From contig JAOZPP010000020.1 in the NCBI GenBank assembly GCA_029932675.1, positions 1 to 41,200 on the forward strand: a stretch of DNA of 41,200 nt, given 5' to 3'. Shown here in pieces: positions 15,605-23,299 of this stretch. Numbering within the stretch: the first letter of the stretch is position 1; each line of letters starts with the position of its first letter. The position numbers and the translations under genes are program-made. This stretch comes from a bacterium (GTDB taxonomy: Bacteria > SM23-81 > DAOVCL01). The notes beneath the pieces are model-generated. The model ran no database searches. It saw nothing but the letters and a program-made list of their open reading frames with translations, and was not told the origin of the DNA.

Positions 15605-18022
15605 TTATATTTTTGTTCGGATGAGAAAATCATTCCCCGTTTTAAAATCCCTTCGGCTTCCAGCCCCTCGCTTCTCCCCCTTTACCTTCCTTTCTATGAG
15701 CTCCTTAATGAACATAATGTTGCCTAGGTGATAGGTCTTCCTCCCCTCCAGATTTTCGTTGAAGAAGAAATGGGAGTCAGCGACCAGAAAGACCCCTCCC
15801 GCGCCTATCCGTTTGTAAACCATAACCGGATATCCCCACCTTTTGGCAATAACCTCTACCTGGGTAGTGTCTGCCCTGATGGGGTAGACACAGTGGAACC
15901 TCACCTTTTGACCATAAGCGAGGGACTCTCCCGGCCCTAAGGGAACATCTTCGATATCCAGGTTAAAGTGCTGGAGCAGCTTCCAGGAGGGCAACCTCTC
16001 CTCCCAACCAATGCTAAGCATCAAAAAACCGCCAGCGTCAACATATCCATCTATAGCCTTGATCTCCTTAGCAGAAAATGGCTTCATCGGGGAAAAGAGG
16101 ACGAATATTTTGCTTTCGGGAAGCCTTTTAGAAGAAAATTGACTTATCATCAGCGGGAAAAAACCGTTTCTCATCAGGTTATATTCAAATCCACCTACTG
16201 ACTTATCCTGCCAGCTCATCAGGTCGAACAATTCCCCATGAGAGCGATCGATGTGGGCGATGTTTCCGGTAAGTCTTACCCCCTCCCAACCACGTCCATA
16301 GAGGTAGTCTGAAATCGGGGACACAACCAGTAAGAGGGTTCCCCCGGCCATGAGAGCAACGCTTGCTGGGGAAAGAAAGAGGGCAAAAATAGCCCCTAAA
16401 AAGAGAAGCAACGATATAAGTAAACGGTGCTTACTCAAGAAATCAGAACTTTCTTCTTTGGTCAGCCAATCGAAGACCCGATCCACAAAATCATGGCTCT
16501 TCACTAATGCCCCATTTTGAAATGGAGAGGTATCGCCAAAGACCATCACTTTCCCTTTGCCGTATTTGGCTTCAGCTACAAGGATGACATCTCCGAGTCG
16601 CTCACCGGGGCTATATCTTCTGTCGCCCAAAAAGGCACCTTTGGTGTTGAAAAGGTTGCCCATATCAGAAAAAGCATATCTTCCCACAATCACTGGTTTG
16701 GCTGGATGGTGAATGGAGAGGGAGGCTCCAATCCAAACCTGAACTTGGCTTTCATCCCCGATCCCATAGTTGATGGGGTGCTTAAAGAACTCCATAGTAT
16801 TGATCCACGCCCGCCTATTATTCTGAGCACAATCAAAATTGAACTCAATTTTCACCGGCCTCAACAACCTATTAAATGGATCTCGGATCCCCTTCACCGC
16901 CGTATGGTCACCCAAGGCGAGGAGAGAACCACCTTTGGCCACAAAATCCCAAATAATTTTGCTCTCCTCCTCACTAAACCTCTCCATTAGATTTATAACT
17001 ACCAAGGTGCTCGCCTCTCTTAGGCCCTCCTCGCTAATTAAGGCCTTCTTGACTTTATAACCCCTCATTTCCAAGTATTTGGGGAGATAGCCAAACATAC
17101 CTCCGCTTCTGTCGCCATAATAACCAAAAACTGGTGTCCGCCAATTGAGGTAGCCTTTGTCATAAAGGAGAATTTCCCCAGTATTCGTCCCTTGAGATTG
17201 AGGCATTACCAGGAGGATCAAAGAGAGTATAAGTAATCCAAAGCCGATTAAAGGCTTAGTTTTGGAACTGGAGAAGAGAGGGACCCTCTTCACTGGAGTT
17301 CTTCTGAAATAGAAATATGTAGGCAGACAGGCAAGAAGGAAGAAAATAATCTGCGAATGGAGATGAGTAATCTCTCTTGCTTTAACGAATTTCAGCAAAA
17401 GCGTAGCAAGAGGAAAATGGATGACAATATAGGCAACCTCAGCGAAGAGGATAGACAAGAGGAGAATCGCAGGCAACCAAAGGTTCTTCCTTCTCTCAGA
17501 AAGAAGAAACAGTGATAGATAGAAAAAAGCAAAGAGCAAGAGGATATGAACCCCCGCAGCGTTGCTTCCTAAGAGGAGCCCCCTGCCCAGCAGGATATCT
17601 GCACATCTGGAGAGGAACAGGGCAACCTCTTGCTCCATCTGCCATATTTGGGGGATATATTGATAAGCGAAGATGAAGAATGCGAACAAAACGGATGTGA
17701 GCAGCAATACCGGAAGCTCACCTTCATATCTATCATTTCCTCTAAGGGTAAGGTCAAAGAAGAAAAGGAAAAAGGGGAAAGCCATCAGTCGAGGGATCGT
17801 TCCCCAGCTCGGGAGGAGGGTAGCTGCGATAAAAGCCAAAGCAGCCAAAATCCCCCTCCAAAGATTCTTTCTTCTCAATCTAAAGGGAAGATAGGTAAAA
17901 ACAAAGCCTGCTAAAAGGAGGAGGATAAATAGATTATTGAATTCATACCTTAGGTTTCCAAGGTCGTTAGTAAGAAGCAGAAGGGCCAACAACAGTATGG
18001 GAATTCTGATAAACCTTTTCAA
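15605..18022 (-). CDS. Membrane protein with degenerate exosortase-like region fused to two amidotransferase-like domains (paralogue 1)
   Basis: 805 residues from TTG 18022. The multi-pass N-terminal half includes LLLGSNAAGVHILLLF at the position of the exosortase CSG motif (no Cys) and ITHLHSQIIFFLLACLP resembling the His-containing last helix. A soluble domain follows (about residues 285-525: LVVINLMERFSEEES, FVAKGGSLLALGDHT, GKGKVMVFGDTSPF). Then comes a membrane hairpin (about 532-572) and a second domain (about 610-785: IDGYVDAGGFLMLSIGW, GAGGVFLVADSHFF). An ATG at 18046 lies inside the -10 box TATAAT of a strong promoter, so it cannot be the start of that transcript. TTG 18022 with AAGGGGG 5 nt upstream fits. 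It is the first gene of the two-gene unit with its downstream paralogue. Confidence 0.82.
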   Translation of the reverse strand: MKRFIRIPILLLALLLLTNDLGNLRYEFNNLFILLLLAGFVFTYLPFRLRRKNLWRGILAALAFIAATLLPSWGTIPRLMAFPFFLFFFDLTLRGNDRYEGELPVLLLTSVLFAFFIFAYQYIPQIWQMEQEVALFLSRCADILLGRGLLLGSNAAGVHILLLFAFFYLSLFLLSERRKNLWLPAILLLSILFAEVAYIVIHFPLATLLLKFVKAREITHLHSQIIFFLLACLPTYFYFRRTPVKRVPLFSSSKTKPLIGFGLLILSLILLVMPQSQGTNTGEILLYDKGYLNWRTPVFGYYGDRSGGMFGYLPKYLEMRGYKVKKALISEEGLREASTLVVINLMERFSEEESKIIWDFVAKGGSLLALGDHTAVKGIRDPFNRLLRPVKIEFNFDCAQNNRRAWINTMEFFKHPINYGIGDESQVQVWIGASLSIHHPAKPVIVGRYAFSDMGNLFNTKGAFLGDRRYSPGERLGDVILVAEAKYGKGKVMVFGDTSPFQNGALVKSHDFVDRVFDWLTKEESSDFLSKHRLLISLLLFLGAIFALFLSPASVALMAGGTLLLVVSPISDYLYGRGWEGVRLTGNIAHIDRSHGELFDLMSWQDKSVGGFEYNLMRNGFFPLMISQFSSKRLPESKIFVLFSPMKPFSAKEIKAIDGYVDAGGFLMLSIGWEERLPSWKLLQHFNLDIEDVPLGPGESLAYGQKVRFHCVYPIRADTTQVEVIAKRWGYPVMVYKRIGAGGVFLVADSHFFFNENLEGRKTYHLGNIMFIKELIERKVKGEKRGAGSRRDFKTGNDFLIRTKI

Positions 18023-18044
18023 ATGTTCCCCCTTTGACCTGCCC

Positions 18045-18072
18045 ATTATAACCCTTTTTCCACAAAAGTCAA
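18045..18072 (-). promoter_or_regulatory. Strong sigma70-type promoter for the paired membrane-protein genes
   Basis: TTGACT (18072-18067), a 16-nt spacer and a perfect TATAAT (18050-18045). The transcript should begin near 18038, leaving a leader of about 15 nt before TTG 18022. Confidence 0.75.
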
Positions 18073-18171
18073 GCCAAATATTAGTAAAATTTAGTTGATG
18101 GCTTCACATGGCGAATAGCTTAGCTAACCTCTCCCTTGACAAATCAAGCCACTATCACCCGAAAAAATCTA

Positions 18172-18200
18172 TTGACAGAATGCCCCCAAAGCAGTATATT
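18172..18200 (+). promoter_or_regulatory. Near-consensus sigma70-type promoter upstream of the structured RNA
   Basis: TTGACA (18172-18177), a 17-nt spacer and TATATT (18195-18200) followed by TAAAC. It fires rightward toward the RNA at 18207-18333 and the secreted-protein gene at 18685. Confidence 0.75.
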
Positions 18201-18206
18201 TAAACT

Positions 18207-18333
18207 GGCAATTTTAAAGAGAGGTTAAAATGCCCAAAGCCACGGCTTTGATAGAATCCCCCCATAAGAGGTCTTATGGTGCGAGTTACATAAGGCTGAG
18301 TCAGGGAGTTTTTTGCCTGGATCAGCCTTTTTT
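18207..18333 (+). ncRNA. Structured small RNA or leader with intrinsic terminator
   Basis: Just after the promoter come three hairpins: CAAAGC/GCTTTG with loop CACG (18235-18250), CCATAAG/CTTATGG with loop AGGT (18262-18279), and the terminator (18292-18333). The first hairpin lies in ATGCCCAAAGCCACGG, the counterpart of ATGCAAAGCCGCGG in the leader of the Thr-Cys gene. Downstream, at about 18371-18384, the same GGAAAGGAGGTGA ribosome-binding sequence appears, but without a start codon at proper distance. It is either a riboswitch-like leader of the gene at 18685 or a separate about 127-nt RNA. Confidence 0.5.
18292..18333 (+). terminator. Intrinsic terminator of the structured RNA
   Basis: AAGGCTGA (18292-18299) pairs with TCAGCCTT (18322-18329); an inner CAGG/CCTG pairing lies within. 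A run of six T (18328-18333) follows the stem. Confidence 0.8.
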
Positions 18334-18421
18334 GGTGGCCGTTTTTGCCCGAAGGCGGAGACGAGTGAGAAGGAAAGGAGGTGACACCTGAGTAAACCTA
18401 TAGTTCAGAGGAAGAGAGGGG

Positions 18422-18478
18422 GTGATAAAGGATACTGCAGGCTCCTGTTCGCGAATATTCAGAACCTTTAATAATTAA
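18422..18478 (+). other. Very small open frame between the RNA terminator and the inverted-repeat element; doubtful
   Basis: GTG 18422 opens an 18-codon frame (MIKDTAGSCSRIFRTFNN) preceded by GAGGAAGAGAGGGG. It ends with TAA exactly at the edge of the inverted-repeat element, so it could be the stump of a gene interrupted by that element, or chance. There is no homology evidence. Confidence 0.15.
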
Positions 18479-18665
18479 CCCGGATTATTCACAAATTCAC
18501 AGCACCTCTCAAATCGCTGAGGCCTCTTGCTGGAGGGACTCCGCCTTAGCGGAGTCCTGAGGAAGCGGACAGACATAAATGTCTGTCCCTACGAAACAAA
18601 TACACAAATCATTGGCCTTGAAAAATTTATGCCAATTCATTTTCAGTTCATGAATAATTCGGGTT
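18477..18665. mobile_element. MITE-like element with terminal inverted repeats (copy 2), about 189 bp
   Basis: The left end AACCCGGATTATTCACAAA matches the reverse complement of the right end (AACCCGAATTATTCATGAA) at 16 of 19 positions. These termini match those of the element at 7231-7301. No transposase is encoded; the interior carries two perfect hairpins (18536-18588). The right end abuts the ribosome binding site of the gene at 18685. No convincing target-site duplication is seen. Confidence 0.6.
18536..18588. repeat. Two REP-like palindromes inside the element
   Basis: GGACTCCGC/GCGGAGTCC (18536-18557, loop CTTA) and GGACAGACA/TGTCTGTCC (18567-18588, loop TAAA) are both perfect 9-bp stems. 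The second, followed by CTACG, resembles dispersed intergenic palindromes found in many environmental bacterial genomes. Confidence 0.6.
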
Positions 18666-18684
18666 GAAATTAAAAGGAGAAAAA

Positions 18685-21600
18685 ATGAACAAGTTCAAAT
18701 TTGTGGGGCTGTTGGCTTTGGTGGGGGTTATTCTTTATGTTGGCTTGGGAATGGGGCAAGAATTGAAGATTTCCCCTTTGGCCAAGGGTGTCGGTCGGTC
18801 CATGACACTACAGGAGGATACGCTATGGTATTTCAAAGCCTGCTATGACTCCAACTATGCTCCCGCCGGTATGCCAGACTTCGATCAGAAGCAGGATAAC
18901 TGGACCAATCCTACTTCTGGAAAGTGGTCTTTCTGCGGACCAACAGCTTTGGCCAATTGCCTTTGGTGGCTTGACTCCAGGTTTGAGCATTGGTTGGCCA
19001 GGGTCAACGGAGGCCCACTTGGGCTTCCCGGCGACCAATATGACAGGTTCCCGTTGGTAAGGGATTATACCGACAACTTGGCTCAGGCCTATATCCCACC
19101 CAATCCTCCCCCAGGCACGAACAACGACGATCACGCTGCGGACAACGTGGACAATCCCAACACCACACCGTGGTCTCTATGGCCCCCAGGTGCTCCTCCT
19201 GGGCCGTATAATCCATTTGCCCCAGGTCTACAACCTATTCCGCAGTACCCCCAATGGGGTGAGCTTATTGAGAGGCTGGCATGGTGCTGCAACTGTGACG
19301 GGGCACAACAGGGAGGTGGTTGGGAGGGGACTTATGTCCACGATATGGAAAACTGCATAGACAATTGGCTGATGGCCGAGGGTCTGGATACACTCCTCTA
19401 TGAGCACACCGTAGATTGCAGCTGCTATTATGACCTCCCTTGGTTTATTGATGAGCAGATCCACAAGAGCCAAGATGTTATCCTCCTCCTGGGCTTCTGG
19501 TATAACGAAGGAGAGGTTTGGTATAGAGAGGGTGGCCACTATGTAACCGTTGCCGGTGTAGGCACGGATCCACTGGGCGGAACGATTCTGGCAATTTCTG
19601 ATCCATATTATGACAATGCTGAACCTGCTCCCCAAGGAAACGGAGGTCCCGGCTGCGTCCACAATTCCATCTATCAGGCTCATCCAACCCCCCATCCTGC
19701 TTCCCTCCACAATGATGCCGGCAATGCCTCTCACGATTGGTATGCTCTCGCCCCTACCGCGCCCCCTCATTGGGCATATCATTGGATGCTCGTAGGTTAT
19801 CCTGGCCAATACAAGTGGGATAACTTCTTCGGGCAGAACGTTCCCAAGGGGCTAGAAAAATATCAGGATGTTAAAAGAGAGCACAAGAACAAACAGGGGT
19901 TTTTTACGCTCATCGAATATGCGGTGGTCGTCTCTCCCTATCCTGACCACGGCGATGCTCCAGCCCCCTATCCCGATGCCCATCATTCTGACTGGACTGA
20001 GGAATGGCTGGGCGCAAAGGTAAGTGGTGATATGGCGCCCCGCTTAGTGAACCTGGATACTTATGACGACGGGGTAACCTTCCTTACCCCTCTCTGCCCC
20101 GGTGAAGAGGGAAGCCTTAAAGTAACCATCTCGGTGAGGGACAGGTTTGCCTGCGAGGCTCACGGCGGGCGCTATGATGGTCAGCATCAGCTCTATCTCC
20201 ACGGCTGGATAGACTGGAGCGGAGACGGGAACTGGGATGATCCGGGTGAGAACATCTTCTGTGGCGTCCCATTTGACCCTTCAACCTGGGCTTCTAACAG
20301 CAATATCTATATCACTACTTTCACCGTTCCTACTGATGCCCAGATTGGCGACACCTGGGCCAGGTTCAGGTTGGATTATAATCAAAGCCTAAATGATCCG
20401 GCGGGACAAGCCTATTGTGGTGAGGTGGAAGATTATCCCGTGGAGATAATGGAGAAGCAATCATCTGTGGTTATTAACGAGTTTATTGCCAAAGGGACTG
20501 AGTGGATAGAGCTTTACAACTACGGCGCCTGCCCGGTGACGATGACCGGTTGGTATGTGCAGGATGACGGCGGGACCGACAACTCCATCAGCGGTGTTAC
20601 CATACCTGCCGGCGGCTACTACTCCTGGAACACCACCCTAAACCTCGGCACCAGCGGGGATTACATAGAGCTCTACGACGGCAGCAAGGCTCTCATTGAC
20701 CGAGTGGCTTATGGCAACAAAGGTGGATGCCCACTTCCTCCATATGGCTCAAATATTTCGGCATGTCGGGCTCCCAATGGATCAGACACTGATGATGATG
20801 CCAGGGACTGGACCCTGGATCGTTCATCCACTCGGGATGCGGCCAATGACGCCCCAGCGCCTCAATTGGGTTCCTCCTTGATCCTCAACGAGATCGACCC
20901 TTATCCTTCTGCCGACGGTGACTCCCTGGAACTCTACAACCCCACTGGTTCAGCAGTGGATATCACCAATTGGTGGTTCTCCGATGGAGATGATATCATT
21001 GACCTACCCAGCGGAGGGACAGTCCCTGCAGGAGGATGGTTAGTCCTGGCTGAGGGCTCTGGCGATTGGCCCGATGGCCAGTGTGATTTCTCCAGTGGTG
21101 ATGTGGCTTATCTCTTCAATGCCAGTGGAGTGAGGGTTGACCAGTTAGGCTGGTATGGAGAATACAACGACCACTCCTTCCAGAGGTGTCCGGATGGGAA
21201 CGGTCCAAACGACGGTTACGATTGGACATCTTCCGGTGGGGACACAAGCCTCTTTGACACCACCGCCACCTGGGGAGCAGCCAACTGCGTCTACTGTGAG
21301 CCCCCCCAGCCTCCCTCAAATCTCATCTGTGAGGCAACTGATACCTGTATTGTCCTAAATTGGACAAACACATCGGAGTATGACAGCGTTGCCGTATACA
21401 GAAGTTGGGGTGGAGTTTCGGAAATGCTCTTAGTGATTCTACCAGGAGGTTCAGAGAGTTACCACGATGCCACCTGTTGTTGCAGCGGCAACTACGACTA
21501 CCATGTGACCGGTTTTCATTGTGACGAGGAGAGTGGGCCAAGCGATACCTGTTGGGTCTATAAACTGGGCGAGGTCCAATATTCTTGGGACTTCAACGAG

Positions 21601-23181
21601 AGCGACCAGGGTTGGATGCACTATCCAGATCCCCCTGGAGTGGACTCCTGGCAATGGGGTATGCCCACATACGGGCCTGAGCCGGGAATGCCAACCTGTC
21701 CCGACACAGGAGGAACTCCCGTGCCCCTGACCAACTGCTGGGCTACCATTAGCCAAGGTCCGTACTCGCCCTTCTCCTGCTGTCGCCTGTTCTCGCCCCC
21801 TGTCCAGCTCGATAGCTGTGGTGCTCTCTTAGAGATCTGTCACTGGTATGCGATGACACCTGAACCTCCGGATGGTGGAAATGTCAAGGTTTCCACCGAT
21901 GATGGAGTGACCTGGGAGCTGATTACACCCTGTCAAGGCTATCCTTGCCCGTTTCTGGACACCGAGTGCGATAAGATAGTTGGTCTGCCCGGTTACTCCG
22001 GAATGAGCCCTGGTTGGGTGCTTGACTACTTCGATCTCGCTGCACTGGGTTATGGTGACTCCACCGTTCAGATAGCCTTCGACTTCGGCTCAAATGACAA
22101 CCCCGATGCGTGGCCAGGGTGGTATATCAAATGGGCCAAGATCTACCATTGTCCGGTAGTTGGAGGAGCATTCATCAGGGGTGACTATGACGAGAACGGG
22201 CAATTATTGACCAATGACCCTCTGATGGAATTGCAATTTATCTTTGGTGTCCCTGGTGCCACTCCGCCGTCTTGTGAGGATGCTGCCGACTATGATGATG
22301 ACGGTAAAATTTTGACCAATGATCCACTGATGGCTTTGCAATTTATCTTTGGGGTCCCAGGTTCTGTCCCTCCTCCACCTCCCTATGGTCCATTCCCAGG
22401 CGGCTGTGGGCCGGATCCAACCGATGATGACTTGACTTGCGCAGACCATGCTTGTCAACATTTGAAAGCTACGCCTTCTTATAAGCCTTCTGTAAGTGTG
22501 TCTAATGCCCCTAACAAGCTGTTGCTGGAAGAAGCTGAGTTTATTAATGGCAAAGTAAGGGTTCCCTTTGACCTGACAATTAATGAGCCTGTATGTGGTT
22601 TTGACATTTCAGTTACCTATAATACTTCTTCCTTACGGTTTGAGAAGGTTGTTGGTGGAGATGGGTATGACTTCTGGGCTGTGGACACTCGTCAGGCAGG
22701 TGTAGTGCGGATAGGAGGGGTACCTGATATAGAGATGGCCAAGCTGCTGGAGCCTGGAACGTACAGAGTTGGTGAAATGATGTTTGAGGTAAAGGAGATG
22801 GGTAATATGGGTCTGAGGTGGAAGAAGGCAGAAGTGTATGGAGCTCAAGTACAGCCTCTGTCTGTAGAGTGGGTAGTAAAAACTGGGGAAAGCATATTGC
22901 CTACCCAGTTTGCCTTAGAGCAGAACTATCCTAACCCATTCAATCTGCAGACAGCGATCAGGTATCAGCTCCCCGAGGATTGCCGGGTGACCCTGGAAAT
23001 TTACAACTTACTGGGAGAGAAGGTGAAAACCCTGATCAGCGGCGAGCAGAAGGCCAACTACTACACTGCCTATTGGGATGGAAAGGATGCAGAAGGCAAG
23101 GAAATCTCCAGTGGAATCTACTTCTACAAACTTCAGGCTGGCAGCTTTACTCAGACCAGAAAGCTAGTCATCCTCAAGTAG
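18685..23181 (+). CDS. Giant secreted multidomain protein: C39-like cysteine-peptidase fold, GEVED, two lamin-tail domains, dockerin, cohesin-like and FlgD-like sorting domain
   Basis: 1498 residues. After a signal peptide (FKFVGLLALVGVILYVGLG) comes a C39/papain-like module with FCGPTALANCLWWL (Cys about 84), GGHYVTVAGVG (His about 285) and AISDPYYDN (Asp about 306). A GEVED domain ends near residue 585 (YCGEVEDYPVEI). Two lamin-tail domains (INEFIAKGTEWIELYN; LNEIDPYPSADGDSLELYN) span about 592-870, then an Fn3-like stretch and a jelly-roll-like region (about 965-1158). A type-I-dockerin-like pair of calcium loops (GDYDENGQLLTND; ADYDDDGKILTND; 1162-1228), a cohesin-like beta region (about 1268-1395) and the FlgD-like end (EQNYPNPFNLQTAIRYQL, tail RKLVILK) complete it. 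ATG 18685 follows AGGAGA; an in-frame TTG at 18664 lies in the mobile element and is rejected. Peptidase activity is inferred from the residue order. Confidence 0.88.
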   Translation: MNKFKFVGLLALVGVILYVGLGMGQELKISPLAKGVGRSMTLQEDTLWYFKACYDSNYAPAGMPDFDQKQDNWTNPTSGKWSFCGPTALANCLWWLDSRFEHWLARVNGGPLGLPGDQYDRFPLVRDYTDNLAQAYIPPNPPPGTNNDDHAADNVDNPNTTPWSLWPPGAPPGPYNPFAPGLQPIPQYPQWGELIERLAWCCNCDGAQQGGGWEGTYVHDMENCIDNWLMAEGLDTLLYEHTVDCSCYYDLPWFIDEQIHKSQDVILLLGFWYNEGEVWYREGGHYVTVAGVGTDPLGGTILAISDPYYDNAEPAPQGNGGPGCVHNSIYQAHPTPHPASLHNDAGNASHDWYALAPTAPPHWAYHWMLVGYPGQYKWDNFFGQNVPKGLEKYQDVKREHKNKQGFFTLIEYAVVVSPYPDHGDAPAPYPDAHHSDWTEEWLGAKVSGDMAPRLVNLDTYDDGVTFLTPLCPGEEGSLKVTISVRDRFACEAHGGRYDGQHQLYLHGWIDWSGDGNWDDPGENIFCGVPFDPSTWASNSNIYITTFTVPTDAQIGDTWARFRLDYNQSLNDPAGQAYCGEVEDYPVEIMEKQSSVVINEFIAKGTEWIELYNYGACPVTMTGWYVQDDGGTDNSISGVTIPAGGYYSWNTTLNLGTSGDYIELYDGSKALIDRVAYGNKGGCPLPPYGSNISACRAPNGSDTDDDARDWTLDRSSTRDAANDAPAPQLGSSLILNEIDPYPSADGDSLELYNPTGSAVDITNWWFSDGDDIIDLPSGGTVPAGGWLVLAEGSGDWPDGQCDFSSGDVAYLFNASGVRVDQLGWYGEYNDHSFQRCPDGNGPNDGYDWTSSGGDTSLFDTTATWGAANCVYCEPPQPPSNLICEATDTCIVLNWTNTSEYDSVAVYRSWGGVSEMLLVILPGGSESYHDATCCCSGNYDYHVTGFHCDEESGPSDTCWVYKLGEVQYSWDFNESDQGWMHYPDPPGVDSWQWGMPTYGPEPGMPTCPDTGGTPVPLTNCWATISQGPYSPFSCCRLFSPPVQLDSCGALLEICHWYAMTPEPPDGGNVKVSTDDGVTWELITPCQGYPCPFLDTECDKIVGLPGYSGMSPGWVLDYFDLAALGYGDSTVQIAFDFGSNDNPDAWPGWYIKWAKIYHCPVVGGAFIRGDYDENGQLLTNDPLMELQFIFGVPGATPPSCEDAADYDDDGKILTNDPLMALQFIFGVPGSVPPPPPYGPFPGGCGPDPTDDDLTCADHACQHLKATPSYKPSVSVSNAPNKLLLEEAEFINGKVRVPFDLTINEPVCGFDISVTYNTSSLRFEKVVGGDGYDFWAVDTRQAGVVRIGGVPDIEMAKLLEPGTYRVGEMMFEVKEMGNMGLRWKKAEVYGAQVQPLSVEWVVKTGESILPTQFALEQNYPNPFNLQTAIRYQLPEDCRVTLEIYNLLGEKVKTLISGEQKANYYTAYWDGKDAEGKEISSGIYFYKLQAGSFTQTRKLVILK

Positions 23182-23198
23182 GAGAGACTAAGATCTCT

Positions 23199-23238
23199 AA
23201 GCTAGTGGGGGGCGGAGGAATTCGCCCCCCACTAGCTT
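23199..23238 (+). terminator. Long perfect hairpin after the first giant gene
   Basis: A 16-bp perfect stem, AAGCTAGTGGGGGGCG / CGCCCCCCACTAGCTT, with an 8-nt loop, 17 nt after the stop. There is no T-run after it, so it may terminate inefficiently or protect the mRNA end. Confidence 0.6.
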
Positions 23239-23299
23239 CATCTCATCAGGAATCGTCTTAGAGGAAATGAGGATTCCAATTGATTAGGAGATGATGGTG

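Noticed and set aside
12967-18022. Antiphage defence system
   Set aside because: No nuclease, reverse transcriptase, NTPase or toxin motif; the content is membrane plus amidotransferase-like domains.
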